Numbered from the stretch's first letter, positions 15,279-24,085 are shown. The stretch: DNA of 40,533 nucleotides from Candidatus Cryptobacteroides intestinipullorum (GCA_018711225.1 DVIP01000012.1:1-40533); one strand, 5' to 3'. A program made the numbers and translations. The notes: generated from the letters alone by a model not told the origin.

Positions 15279-15842
15279 TCAGACAGTCAGGATCTCCTTT
15301 TCCTTTGCAGAAACGATCTCGTCGGTTTTCTTTACGAAAGCATCGGTCTCCTTCTGGGTATTCTGCTCGAGATCTTTCTCGGTATCCTCCGGAAGCCCTT
15401 CCTTCTGAGCCTTTTTAAGGGCGTCGATAGCATCCCTGCGGGCATTTCTTATCACGACCTTGGCGCTCTCGCCTGCCGCCTTCACCTTTTTTATCAGCTC
15501 TTTTCTCCTGTCTTCGGTAAGCGGCGGCACAGTACAGCGGATGGTCTCGCCGTTGTTCTGCGGCGTCAGGCCGATATTGGCATCCATAATAGCCTTCTCG
15601 ATGGCAGGTATCATCTTCTTCTCCCATGGCTGTATGGCGAGTGTTTTCGCATCGGGAGTAGTGACGGATGCCACCTGAGGGATAGGAGTAGGCGTGCCGT
15701 AATAGTCCACGACAATGTTGTTGAAGACAGAAGGATTGGCCTTGCCCACCCTGTATGTCTTGAGGTCCTCTTCCAGGAATTTCACAGCATCAGCCATTTT
15801 TGACTTGGCTGCGGAAACGATTTCTTTTGCGTTGTCTATCAT
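15279..15842 (-). CDS. frr: Ribosome recycling factor
   Basis: RRF, with EF-G, splits the post-termination ribosome. The 187-residue product is the normal length and has the family features: KTYRVGKANPSVFNNIVVDYYGTPTPI, then NNGETIRCTVPPLTEDRRKEL and VVIRNARRDAIDALKK. I chose the ATG at 15842 (MIDNAKEIVSAAK); the track start adds 16 residues without homology. It lies 87 bases downstream of pyrH, a common pairing in bacteria, and is presumably in one transcript with it. A cluster of REP-like palindromes lies just past its stop and may help end the transcript. Confidence 0.96.
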   Translation of the reverse strand: MIDNAKEIVSAAKSKMADAVKFLEEDLKTYRVGKANPSVFNNIVVDYYGTPTPIPQVASVTTPDAKTLAIQPWEKKMIPAIEKAIMDANIGLTPQNNGETIRCTVPPLTEDRRKELIKKVKAAGESAKVVIRNARRDAIDALKKAQKEGLPEDTEKDLEQNTQKETDAFVKKTDEIVSAKEKEILTV

Positions 15843-15929
15843 AATATTGTCAATTTGATTTCTATCGGGAACCGCGCACGGGAGGGACACCGGAACAGGA
15901 TTTCCATGAACGCCGTGCCGCCGGACTCG

Positions 15930-16634
15930 CTATACATGGACCAGCGTACCTACCTTTTCTCCACCGAGCAGCTTCAGCAGATTCCCTTCGGCATTCATAT
16001 CGAACACGATTATCGGCATATTCCCTTCGCGGCACAATGCGAACGCTGTCTGATCCATCACTTTCAGATGATCTTCGAGAGCCTTGTCGAAGGTAATGTC
16101 GTCATATTTCACGGCATTCGGGTCTTTTTCCGGATCGGCAGTATATACCCCGTCCACGCGCGTGCCTTTCAGAAGGGCATCGGCACCTATCTCCAGGGCT
16201 CTCAGAGCCGCACCGGAATCAGTCGTGAAAAACGGATTCCCCGTACCGCCCGCTATGAGGGAAACCCCGCCTTTTTCCATGAACGAAACGGCATCATCCC
16301 TCATGTAATATCTGGCGACAGGCATCATGGGAGTCGCCGTAAAGACCTCTGCCTCCACTCCTTTCGAACGTATGGCCATAGCCAGTCCCAATGAATTTAT
16401 AACAGTGGCCAGCATGCCCATCTTGTCTCCGTTCACCCTGTCGAAACCTTTTCCCACACCGGAAAGGCCTCTGAAAATATTGCCTCCCCCTATCACAATG
16501 GCCACCTGAAGGCCGGCCTTCACGGCAGAAGCTATTTCCCCTGCGTACGCAGACAGGACATCCTCGCTTATGCCTTTCCCGGACGGACCTCCGAGACTCT
16601 CGCCGCTGAGTTTCAGCAGAACACGTTTATACAT
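15930..16634 (-). CDS. pyrH: UMP kinase
   Basis: PyrH phosphorylates UMP to UDP for pyrimidine nucleotide synthesis. The 234-residue product has the amino-acid-kinase fold motifs KRVLLKLSGESLGG, VIGGGNIFRGLSG, and GTGNPFFTTDSGAALRALEI, plus KGTRVDGVYTADPEKDP, typical of the bacterial hexameric enzyme. The length is normal and the start at 16634 gives MYKRVLLKLSG, as in homologues. It is the first gene of the pyrH-frr pair and is divergent from sdhC, with 112 bases between the two starts. Confidence 0.96.
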   Translation of the reverse strand: MYKRVLLKLSGESLGGPSGKGISEDVLSAYAGEIASAVKAGLQVAIVIGGGNIFRGLSGVGKGFDRVNGDKMGMLATVINSLGLAMAIRSKGVEAEVFTATPMMPVARYYMRDDAVSFMEKGGVSLIAGGTGNPFFTTDSGAALRALEIGADALLKGTRVDGVYTADPEKDPNAVKYDDITFDKALEDHLKVMDQTAFALCREGNMPIIVFDMNAEGNLLKLLGGEKVGTLVHV

Positions 16635-16700
16635 ATTAAGGTATTGAAATTTTACGCAAACAAAAATATCATTTTATTATGAAACTTGCAAGAAAGAATA

Positions 16701-16709
16701 TATCTTTGC
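16701..16709 (+). promoter_or_regulatory. Likely -7 element of sdhC promoter
   Basis: TATCTTTGC matches TAnnTTTG and lies 37 bases before the sdhC ATG. No well-spaced -33 TTG was found, so the call rests on the -7 box. Confidence 0.55.
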
Positions 16710-16746
16710 ACAACTGAAGACTGAAACGAATTTTTTGGATACTGAT

Positions 16747-17430
16747 ATGGCAAACATTTTTACATCTTCTATCGGCAAGAAACTCATAATGAGCATCAGC
16801 GGACTGTTTCTCATTATCTTTCTCCTGCTTCACCTTACCATCAATTCATTTTCCATCATTGATTCACTGACAGGTAATTTCGGTGCAGAAGACGGGTTGT
16901 TCGCCCTCGGATGCGAATTCATGTCACTTCCTATAGTCACTGTAATGGTGCCTGTACTTGCATTCGGTTTCATTATCCATATCATCTATGCCATCATACT
17001 TACACTGCATAACCTCAACACCAGAGGCGGATATTTCCGCTACAAGGTAAGCAGCAAGGCCAAAGCCGACTCATGGGCATCCAAGAACATGATAGTTCTG
17101 GGTATCATCGTACTCGGTTTCCTGGCTTTCCACCTTACACATTTCTGGGCAGACATGCAGCTGAAGGAATTCATGGGCGAAGAAGCTGTCGACCCATACC
17201 TTCTTCTTACAACCACTTTCGGACACTGGTGGGTGGTATTGCTGTATATCGTCTGGTTCGGGGCTCTGTGGTTCCACCTTACCCACGGCTTCTGGAGCGC
17301 ATTCCAGACTATCGGTTGGAACAACATGATCTGGCTGAAGCGACTTAAAGTCATCGCATACATTTTCGCGACACTGATATTTATCGGATTTTCCGCAGTA
17401 GCTGTCAACGCCTGCATAATGGCAGCATGA
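16747..17430 (+). CDS. sdhC: Succinate dehydrogenase/fumarate reductase cytochrome b subunit
   Basis: This is the membrane anchor of succinate:quinone oxidoreductase, carrying two haems in the Bacteroidota/epsilonproteobacterial (type B) form. The 227-residue protein has five predicted membrane segments and conserved His residues in LLLHLTIN, FIIHIIYA, FHLTHFW and WFHLTHGFW that fit haem ligands. I chose the ATG at 16747 (MANIFTSSIGKKLIMSISG); the track start at 16735 is a TTG. The flavoprotein (sdhA) and iron-sulfur (sdhB) genes normally follow directly, but here a strong terminator comes 23 bases after the stop and the next gene is trpB. The catalytic subunits must therefore be elsewhere. 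Confidence 0.93.
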   Translation: MANIFTSSIGKKLIMSISGLFLIIFLLLHLTINSFSIIDSLTGNFGAEDGLFALGCEFMSLPIVTVMVPVLAFGFIIHIIYAIILTLHNLNTRGGYFRYKVSSKAKADSWASKNMIVLGIIVLGFLAFHLTHFWADMQLKEFMGEEAVDPYLLLTTTFGHWWVVLLYIVWFGALWFHLTHGFWSAFQTIGWNNMIWLKRLKVIAYIFATLIFIGFSAVAVNACIMAA

Positions 17431-17453
17431 CGATAAATACAGAAAAGGACTTG

Positions 17454-17491
17454 AAGGAGCCGGCCGAAACATTCTCGACCGGCTCCTTTTT
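17454..17491 (+). terminator. Intrinsic terminator after sdhC
   Basis: AAGGAGCCGG (17454-17463) pairs with CCGGCTCCTT (17479-17488), continued inward by CGA/TCG after one mismatch, and followed by a T run. It isolates sdhC from trpB. Confidence 0.9.
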
Positions 17492-17598
17492 CATTCGGAG
17501 GCACCCGGACACCGGAAATACGGGAACGGCGGCCACCATCTGCAGAAATCCCACTGGGTATCAACATTTATATAAAACAAACTTAAAATCACCGCAAA

Positions 17599-18945
17599 AT
17601 GAAACAGAAAAGATTTTTCCTGACCGAAGCGGAACTGCCGAGACAATGGTACAACATCCAGGCAGACATGAAGAACAAACCGATGCCGCTTCTGAATCCG
17701 GCCACAAGACAGCCTCTGAAGGTCGAGGATCTCTATCCCCTGTTTGCCGAAGAACTCAGTAGACAAGAGCTCAACCAGACCGACCGATGGATCGACATAC
17801 CCGACAAAGTGCGTGAAATGTACACATACTATCGCTCTACCCCGCTTGTCCGTGCATACGGACTTGAAGAAGCGATAGGGACACCTGCCCATATATACTT
17901 CAAGAACGAAAGCGTAAGCCCTGTAGGTTCGCACAAACTGAATTCCGCCCTGGCCCAGGCCTACTATTGCAAGCAGGAAGGCACTACCAACGTGACTACT
18001 GAGACAGGAGCAGGACAGTGGGGAGCGGCCCTGGCATACGCAGCCAGACTGTTCGGACTGGAAGCGGCCGTCTATCAGGTGAAAATCAGTTACGAGCAGA
18101 AGCCATACAGACGCAGTATCATGCAGGTATTCGGAGCACAGGTTATTCCGTCCCCGTCCATGACCACACGGGCAGGCAAGGATATCCTGACGAAGGATCC
18201 GAATCATCAGGGCTCCCTGGGGACGGCCATATCCGAAGCCGTGGAACTGGCCCAGATGACGCCGAACTGCAAATACACACTCGGCTCGGTACTGAATCAT
18301 GTAGCCCTGCACCAGACCGTGATAGGACTTGAAGCGGAAAAACAGATGGAAATGGCCGGTGAATACCCCGACATGGTGATCGCCTGCTTCGGCGGAGGCT
18401 CCAATTTCGGCGGGATTTCGTTCCCGTTCCTCCGACACAATATCCTGGAAGGAAAGAAGACCAGGTTCATAGCTGCAGAACCCGCATCTTGCCCGAAACT
18501 GACGAAAGGGAAGTTCGAGTACGATTTCGGCGACGAGAGCGGATATACTCCGCTTCTTCCGATGTTCACTCTCGGACACAAGTTCAGACCGGCCAACATA
18601 CATGCCGGAGGACTCAGATATCACGGAGCCGGAGTGATAGTATCGCAGCTTCTGAAAGACGGACTCATGGAGGCCATGGATATCAACCAGTTGGAATCAT
18701 TCCAGGCCGGATGTCTTTTCGCCAAGGCTGAAGGGATAATCCCCGCGCCGGAATCCTGCCATGCGATAGCCGCCACTATCCGCGAGGCTCTCAAATGCAA
18801 GGAAGCCGGCGAAAGCAAGGTCATCCTGTTCAACCTCTCCGGGCACGGTCTCGTGGACATGACTTCATACGACCAGTATCTGGCAGGAAACCTGGTGGAC
18901 TACAGTCTTTCAGACGAGGAAATCGCCCGGAATCTCGCAGAGTGA
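17599..18945 (+). CDS. trpB: Tryptophan synthase beta chain, TrpB2 type
   Basis: TrpB joins indole and serine to make tryptophan, using PLP. At 448 residues it is longer than the usual ~395-residue TrpB1 and has the TrpB2 plan: an N-terminal extension (ELPRQWYNIQADM), RSTPLVRAYGLEEAIG, the PLP lysine in PVGSHKLNSALAQA, the catalytic Glu in TTETGAGQWG, and the phosphate-binding GGGSNFGG. TrpB2 lacks residues for tight TrpA contact and probably acts alone as an indole scavenger or serine deaminase; that is family knowledge applied here. No other trp gene is near, and no Trp-rich leader peptide was found upstream. The stop is one base from the convergent aminopeptidase stop. Confidence 0.93.
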   Translation: MKQKRFFLTEAELPRQWYNIQADMKNKPMPLLNPATRQPLKVEDLYPLFAEELSRQELNQTDRWIDIPDKVREMYTYYRSTPLVRAYGLEEAIGTPAHIYFKNESVSPVGSHKLNSALAQAYYCKQEGTTNVTTETGAGQWGAALAYAARLFGLEAAVYQVKISYEQKPYRRSIMQVFGAQVIPSPSMTTRAGKDILTKDPNHQGSLGTAISEAVELAQMTPNCKYTLGSVLNHVALHQTVIGLEAEKQMEMAGEYPDMVIACFGGGSNFGGISFPFLRHNILEGKKTRFIAAEPASCPKLTKGKFEYDFGDESGYTPLLPMFTLGHKFRPANIHAGGLRYHGAGVIVSQLLKDGLMEAMDINQLESFQAGCLFAKAEGIIPAPESCHAIAATIREALKCKEAGESKVILFNLSGHGLVDMTSYDQYLAGNLVDYSLSDEEIARNLAE

Positions 18946-18946
18946 T

Positions 18947-20740
18947 TTACAGGGGAAGGGTCCTGGACCGCAGCCAGGCTGCGGTCTCATCGTCGAGATA
19001 CGGCGTAAGGCCGGCGCAGACATTACGGTTGTAGGTATTCAGCCACTCTATTTCTTCCGCCGTCATCAGATCCCTGATGATGGCGGATGTTTCTATATGG
19101 CACAGGGTCAGGGTCTCGAAACAGAGCCATTCGCCTGCGTCATTGGTCTCCAGGGATTTGCAGAGCAGAAGATTCTCATGCCGCACACCATGCTGGCCTT
19201 CCCGGTACATCCCCGGTTCATCAGAAGTCACCATTCCAGGTAGCAGAGGCTGGGAATTGAAGTTCTGACGGATATCCTGCGGGCCTTCATGCACTCCGAG
19301 ATAGAAACCCACTCCGTGCCCTGTACCGTGTCCGAAGTTCCTCCTGTTCTGCCACAAAGGATTCCTGGCCAGTACATCCAGCTGGCATCCCGCCGTACCT
19401 TTCGGGAATATTGCCATGGCCAGATCTATCATTCCGCGAAGTACCAGAGTATAGTCCTCTTTTTCCAGATACGAACATTCCCCCATCGGGACGGTTCTGG
19501 TAATGTCGGTCGTCCCGAAAAGATACTGGCCACCGGAATCCACCAGATAGAGACCGTGCGGCTCTATTACGGCTGAGCCTTCCGCCGGTGTGGAATAATG
19601 AGGGAGTGCGGCATTGGCGCCGTACGCCGAGATATTGGCGAAGCTGTCTCCCCTGTAGCCTGGTATTTCCGCTCTCAGAGACGACAGTTTTTCGGAAGCC
19701 TCCCATTCGGTCACCGGTCTGCCTGACCCTACTTCCCGGTCAAGCCAGAACAGGAACTTTTCCATAGCGGCCCCGTCTTCCAGACAGGCTTCGTGCATCC
19801 CGTCTATCTCCACCTGATTTCTGACGGCTTTCCACAGGGTCACGGGAGATTTTCCAGTCATTATGTTGTCTTCCCCCGCAGCATCCAGAATATCCTTGTA
19901 CATGGAATAATTCATCGTGGACAGGTCCAGGAAAATCTTCTGGCACTCCCCTGCCTGAATCTCCCCGAAGAAAGCCCTGACATCAGAATAGGATGCCACT
20001 GTCACTTCATCGGATCCGAGTTCCTGGAAACTGTCTTCCGTATCCGGATCGGAGGGTTCTTCGTCCTTCTTCACAAACCATATCGCTTCAGCCTGCGAGA
20101 CGAAAAGATATGAAATCACGTACGGGTTGTAGTCTATATCCTCCCCGCGCACATTCAGAAGCCAGGCTATCTGGTCCAAGGCCGGAATCAGCATGCAGTC
20201 GCAGTCATTCAGGAGCAGGAATTTGCGCAGATCCGTCAGTTTGTCATATCTGGAGCGCCCGACAGTCTCTTCCGAAAGCGTGATGACCGGTGTGACAGGA
20301 ATCCGTGGTCTGTCCGGCCATATCCTGGACAGCATGTCCGGCACATCCACGACATCAAGCCCTGCATTTTCAAGCTCCCGCACTGAATCCACAGTCTGGC
20401 ACAGTCCGTCCACCGCTACATTCGAGACCTTTCCCGAAAGCCATTCCGGGATGCGCACGGCTCCGGGGACTCTGGTCTTGTGCAGTTCCACCCCGCTGCC
20501 GTCAAGCTGCACGCCTGCCTGTATGAAAAATCTGGAATCTGTCCACAGCCCCGCATGATCTTGCGTGACAACCATGTCTCCGGCCTCGCCCGTGAAGCCG
20601 GAAAGCCATGCCACCTGCCTCCACCTGTCCGCCACATATTCGCTGGCATGAGGGTCCGAACCTGATATGAGCACGGCATTCCATCCGTTCTGCGCCATAA
20701 GGTCGCGCAACATTCCTATACGTTCTGCATAGATATTCAT
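18947..20740 (-). CDS. Xaa-Pro aminopeptidase (M24B)
   Basis: This cytoplasmic metallopeptidase removes an N-terminal residue ahead of proline. The 597-residue product has two creatinase-type N-terminal domains (from ISGSDPHASEYVADRW and LWTDSRFFIQAG) and a C-terminal pita-bread domain. Metal ligands are visible: Asp in LYLVDSGGQY, Asp in GTTDITRT, His in GHGTGHGVGFYLGVHEGP, Glu in SDEPGMYREGQHGVRHENL. The length fits the larger three-domain form (human XPNPEP1-like) common in Bacteroidota and not the 440-residue E. coli PepP. No signal peptide is seen. It lies 111 bases downstream of hemW, perhaps in the same operon. Confidence 0.94.
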   Translation of the reverse strand: MNIYAERIGMLRDLMAQNGWNAVLISGSDPHASEYVADRWRQVAWLSGFTGEAGDMVVTQDHAGLWTDSRFFIQAGVQLDGSGVELHKTRVPGAVRIPEWLSGKVSNVAVDGLCQTVDSVRELENAGLDVVDVPDMLSRIWPDRPRIPVTPVITLSEETVGRSRYDKLTDLRKFLLLNDCDCMLIPALDQIAWLLNVRGEDIDYNPYVISYLFVSQAEAIWFVKKDEEPSDPDTEDSFQELGSDEVTVASYSDVRAFFGEIQAGECQKIFLDLSTMNYSMYKDILDAAGEDNIMTGKSPVTLWKAVRNQVEIDGMHEACLEDGAAMEKFLFWLDREVGSGRPVTEWEASEKLSSLRAEIPGYRGDSFANISAYGANAALPHYSTPAEGSAVIEPHGLYLVDSGGQYLFGTTDITRTVPMGECSYLEKEDYTLVLRGMIDLAMAIFPKGTAGCQLDVLARNPLWQNRRNFGHGTGHGVGFYLGVHEGPQDIRQNFNSQPLLPGMVTSDEPGMYREGQHGVRHENLLLCKSLETNDAGEWLCFETLTLCHIETSAIIRDLMTAEEIEWLNTYNRNVCAGLTPYLDDETAAWLRSRTLPL

Positions 20741-20851
20741 AACGACGAATTGTTTTACTTCGTTTCAGAGATTCCGTCGAACTGAAGTTACGGTTTCTCC
20801 GAAATCCAAAGAGTTTGAATTTTATCGGGTTTACGTTAAAAAAACAACTAT

Positions 20852-22000
20852 TCAAACCAGTTCCCTTATGATGGAGTCTGAAATGAAGAATTTTTCCTCC
20901 GGTATTCTTATCCGCCCTCCTTCGGTTCTGACCAGATTTCCGGCAGCAATCATCCTGTCCGTCCCTGCGGCGTCTCCGGTTCTTCTCAACTCTTCCTCCG
21001 CAATGCCGGTGTCTGTCCTCAGAGCCAGCATTATCCGTTCCATGTTCATCTGCTCCTCTGTCAATATTTCCGAGCCGCGTATGCCGTCCGGCAGCCGGCT
21101 GGAATCTTCCGGAAAAGCGCTGACATATTTTCCGACGGAAGGGATGTTCCAGCTTCTGATATGCCTCCGGCCGTCTGTCGAGTAGGAATGCGCCCCCGGG
21201 CCGAGTCCGAGATAAGGGCTGCCGTTCCAGTATGCCGAATTGTGTACCGCCTCATGGCCCGGAAGAGCGAAATTCGAGACCTCATAATGATGATACCCGG
21301 CTTCCGCTAGTCTGGAACAAAGAATGGAATATTGCCTGGAACACAGGTCCTCCGGAGCTTCCCTGTATCTTCCTCCGGAAACAAGCCGGTCGAGGGCAGA
21401 ATCCGGTTCTACGGAAAGCTGGTATGCCGAAATGTGCTCCGGAGGTCCGAAATCCGACGACAGCACTCTGTCCAGAGTATCGTTCCACATCCTTTCGTCC
21501 ATCTGCGACAAACCGAATATCAGGTCCACGCTGATATTCCGGAATCCGGCCTTCCTCAGAATACGGAAAGCTTCTTCGGCGTCCCCGGCGGAATGCCTTC
21601 TGTTCATCCATTTCAGAATGCCGTCATCATACGACTGGATTCCCATGCTTATCCTGTCTGCGCCCAGTTCCCGCAATGCCTCCGCATAACCGGGCCCTCT
21701 GCGGACAATATCGTCCGGATTCACCTCCACCGTGAACTCGTCACGGCCGACGCTTCCGTCATCTCCGGTCACGGCACTGACGATTCGGGAGAATACGGAA
21801 AGAGGCAGCACCGATGGAGTGCCGCCCCCTATATACAGCGTATCCGGAGCTCCGGTCCCATCCCCTTTTCTGAGCGCGTATTCCCGCACGACAGCTTCCG
21901 CGAACATCTCCATGTCGGGACTTCCTTTTCCGGCAAGTTCGGAATAGAAGCCGCAGTAAGTGCAGAATGACCTGCAGAAAGGGATGTGGATATATATCAC
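20852..22000 (-). CDS. hemW: HemW-like radical SAM protein (coproporphyrinogen III oxidase-like)
   Basis: HemW proteins bind a [4Fe-4S] cluster and SAM and act in haem trafficking; many are misnamed as oxygen-independent coproporphyrinogen oxidase. The 382-residue protein starts MIYIHIPFCRSFCTYCGFYS, where CX3CX2C binds the cluster, then has LYIGGGTPSVLP, TVEVNPDD, RISMGIQSYDD and a C-terminal HemN_C-like region (YEVSNFALPGHEAVHNSAYW). The start codon is GTG, six bases after the upstream stop; that stop is in the same frame, so there is no alternative start further up. The context with a membrane protein upstream gives no clue to a haem acceptor. Confidence 0.92.
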   Translation of the reverse strand: MIYIHIPFCRSFCTYCGFYSELAGKGSPDMEMFAEAVVREYALRKGDGTGAPDTLYIGGGTPSVLPLSVFSRIVSAVTGDDGSVGRDEFTVEVNPDDIVRRGPGYAEALRELGADRISMGIQSYDDGILKWMNRRHSAGDAEEAFRILRKAGFRNISVDLIFGLSQMDERMWNDTLDRVLSSDFGPPEHISAYQLSVEPDSALDRLVSGGRYREAPEDLCSRQYSILCSRLAEAGYHHYEVSNFALPGHEAVHNSAYWNGSPYLGLGPGAHSYSTDGRRHIRSWNIPSVGKYVSAFPEDSSRLPDGIRGSEILTEEQMNMERIMLALRTDTGIAEEELRRTGDAAGTDRMIAAGNLVRTEGGRIRIPEEKFFISDSIIRELV

Positions 22001-22006
22001 ACCGGA

Positions 22007-22891
22007 TTATCTTAACATGAGTTCTGCCGAGCCGAGAAGATTGTTTTCAGTATAGGCATCCACCGTATAGATACCCTTCACGAAGTCCTCGACCCCGTTC
22101 AGATAAATGCTCAGTTCGACTTCCTCACCCTGATAGTCCACCTCACGCGAAGCAGAACTCATCATAGGTTCGCCGTTGAAATCGAAAGTCCTCTGATCCG
22201 GTCCGGTAAGCAGGATACCGTCCGGTCCCTTCACCCTGATATAGACTCTTACGGGACCCTTCGGAGCAAGCTCGTTCTCCACAAGACTGAGCGTAGTCAT
22301 AAGACGCACCACTCTGCTGCTTCTGTCGGTAATCTTGTCTGAAGCATTGTATGCGTCCATCCTGATGGCACGCCCCTTGAGTATGGCGCCTACAGCTACC
22401 TGTCCGGAAAGGCTTTCTACAGCCCGGCTCAGTTCCTCGGACTGTCGTCTGGTTTCGGCAGCCTCCTTTCTCGCAGCAGCCGCATCGGCTGTGAGCTTGT
22501 GGTTAAGGGTGTTCAGCGAATCTATCTGGACAATATAGTTCCTCATGATGCTTCTCAGAGTGCCGAGCTCCTTTTCATACTTGCGGATCATGGCCCTGTT
22601 CGTGGCTTCCGTCTTCTTTATGCGCTCTATGAGCTGGGAGACTTCCTCTCTCGAGGAATCCAGCTGTGCGTTTATCCTGTCATTGTCCGAAGACAGCGAG
22701 GCATAGTCATTCTGAAGCGAAATCATCTGCTCCGTCAATGCCTCTTTCTCGATGTTCAGTTCACTGACCAGGGAACTTTTCTGATACCACACGTATGCCA
22801 GAACAAGCGCCAGCACGACTGCCACAGCAATGAGGATATACATTACCTTCTTCAATGACCGCTCCTGAGGGTTCGTAATCTTTTCTTCCAT
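22007..22891 (-). CDS. Membrane-anchored coiled-coil protein
   Basis: I do not recognise a named gene. The 294-residue product has a short cytoplasmic N-terminus (MEEKITNPQERSLKK), one membrane segment (VMYILIAVAVVLALVLAYVWY), then a long coiled coil at about residues 40-165 (repeated LxxE, SLQNDYASLSSDNDRINAQL). A C-terminal beta domain (VRVYIRVKGPDGILLTGPDQ, SIYLNGVEDFVKGIYTVDAY) follows. The topology suggests an inner-membrane protein with its bulk in the periplasm. I chose the ATG at 22891; the track start at 22957 overlaps the promoter. It is the first gene of a set with hemW and perhaps the aminopeptidase. Confidence 0.8.
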   Translation of the reverse strand: MEEKITNPQERSLKKVMYILIAVAVVLALVLAYVWYQKSSLVSELNIEKEALTEQMISLQNDYASLSSDNDRINAQLDSSREEVSQLIERIKKTEATNRAMIRKYEKELGTLRSIMRNYIVQIDSLNTLNHKLTADAAAARKEAAETRRQSEELSRAVESLSGQVAVGAILKGRAIRMDAYNASDKITDRSSRVVRLMTTLSLVENELAPKGPVRVYIRVKGPDGILLTGPDQRTFDFNGEPMMSSASREVDYQGEEVELSIYLNGVEDFVKGIYTVDAYTENNLLGSAELMLR

Positions 22892-22956
22892 CGCATTAAA
22901 AATTAAGTTATCCTTATGACTGCCGGCACCCGGAGGGTACTGCCGGTCCAATATCA

Positions 22957-22966
22957 TACAAAGATA
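22957..22966 (-). promoter_or_regulatory. -7 element of the coiled-coil protein gene
   Basis: TATCTTTGTA on the minus strand fits TAnnTTTG and is 66 bases before the ATG at 22891. It is one half of a divergent promoter pair. Confidence 0.6.
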
Positions 22967-22986
22967 ACAAAATATGGGAATTTTAC

Positions 22987-22995
22987 TATCTTTGC
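22987..22995 (+). promoter_or_regulatory. -7 element for the small membrane protein gene
   Basis: TATCTTTGC fits TAnnTTTG, 18 bases before the ATG at 23014, which would give a very short 5' leader. Confidence 0.6.
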
Positions 22996-23013
22996 CCGGA
23001 ACTATATTGAAAT

Positions 23014-23481
23014 ATGATCCTTATGAGATACCTGATAAGATCCCTGAAGACATTCCTTTATTTCCTGGCAATTTTCATCATTATCGTAGCGGTGGTGGTA
23101 CTCAGCGGTATGGAGGAATTTGACATCGACTCGCTGTTCCGGGATGGATACAAGTCTCTGGTTCAGATATTCATTGTATTGGCACTGATAGCGGCAGTCT
23201 ATCCGAAAGTGAGCTATGCGAAACTTTTTCCCAGAATCAACGGGAATCTCAGCGGAAACAGGATCCAGATTACCGGACTGATGGAAGAGTTCGGATATGT
23301 GGTGGAGAATGACAGTCTCGGGAAGATGACTTTCAGGCTTAAAAGCAAGTCCGCCCGCTTTTCCAGAAAATACGAGGACAGGGTTACCATCGAGCAGACG
23401 GAAAACGGCGTGTCCGTAGAAGGTCTCAGGAAAGATATCGTGAGGATAGTCTCACGTATGGAATACCGCATGGGAGAATAG
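23014..23481 (+). CDS. Small membrane protein of unknown function
   Basis: This is a 155-residue protein without a recognised family. Two membrane segments are clear: TFLYFLAIFIIIVAVVVLSG and SLVQIFIVLALIAAVYP. A soluble basic C-terminal part follows (GNRIQITGLMEEFGYVVEND, then DSLGKMTFRLKSKSARFSRKYEDRVTIEQ). A start at 23023 (MRYLIRSL) is equally possible. It is monocistronic and ends five bases from the convergent DUF3109 gene. Its divergent promoter is shared with the coiled-coil protein gene, but no functional link can be claimed. Confidence 0.75.
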   Translation: MILMRYLIRSLKTFLYFLAIFIIIVAVVVLSGMEEFDIDSLFRDGYKSLVQIFIVLALIAAVYPKVSYAKLFPRINGNLSGNRIQITGLMEEFGYVVENDSLGKMTFRLKSKSARFSRKYEDRVTIEQTENGVSVEGLRKDIVRIVSRMEYRMGE

Positions 23482-23486
23482 TCGGC

Positions 23487-24083
23487 CTATATGTATCCGG
23501 CCAGGGCGGCCCCCACCTCAGACATTTCCCGATAGAAATCCTCGCCGAAACGATGAATCATAGGCTCTCTGAGGAACTCGTAAACACGTATATTCTCGCG
23601 TCTGCCCTTTTCGAAGGCGCATCTGCAGATATCCCACCGGTGCAGGTTCAGGGCCAGCAGACCGCTGCCAAGTTTCGTAATTCTTATGGGATAAAGCCAG
23701 CAGGAGACAGGCTTGCGGAAGTCCCCGCGTCCCGACATCCAGCATCTTTCCACGGTACAGAAGCAGCCGCCGTCCGCGTCGAAACTGCAGTAGGCGCATT
23801 CCTCCGTCTCAGGGACAAGAGGGGTCACCAGATCCCCGTCGATGTCCACTTCCGAAAATCCGGACGTTTCCACCTTTTTCCTTCCGCGGTCACCCATAAG
23901 CCCGGAATAAAAACGGTAATTCCGCTCCAGATCCTCCGGTTCGCTGTCTTCGAGAGGGGCGCCGCTGTCACCTATGACACAGCAGACCCCCTTGCATATT
24001 CCGTAATCGCATGAGAAGTATTCCGTGAATATTTCCGTGGAGACCAGACAATCCCCTATCTGTATTATCGAAGGTACATCCAT
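23487..24083 (-). CDS. DUF3109 family cysteine-rich protein
   Basis: The 198-residue product matches the DUF3109 pattern known from Bacteroidota: DCLVSTEIFTEYFSCDYGICKGVCCVIGDSGAPL at the N-terminus, a middle CAYCSFDADGGCFCTVERCW and CWLYPIRI, then CRCAF. Cys clustering of the CxGxCC kind suggests binding of zinc or an iron-sulfur cluster, as in the YkgJ-like group; that is inference. The function is unknown. I chose the ATG at 24083, since the track start at 24089 is a TTG. It begins two bases after the stop of the M16-like gene, so the two are co-transcribed. Confidence 0.88.
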   Translation of the reverse strand: MDVPSIIQIGDCLVSTEIFTEYFSCDYGICKGVCCVIGDSGAPLEDSEPEDLERNYRFYSGLMGDRGRKKVETSGFSEVDIDGDLVTPLVPETEECAYCSFDADGGCFCTVERCWMSGRGDFRKPVSCWLYPIRITKLGSGLLALNLHRWDICRCAFEKGRRENIRVYEFLREPMIHRFGEDFYREMSEVGAALAGYI

Positions 24084-24085
24084 AA

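Noticed and set aside
17492-17598. Trp leader peptide or T-box ahead of trpB
   Set aside because: No short ORF with Trp codons, no terminator or T-box-like sequence was found in this gap.
17491-18624. Long minus-strand ORF (377 aa) opposite trpB
   Set aside because: It lies antisense to a clear TrpB2, has no recognisable motif, and its composition is that of a shadow frame.
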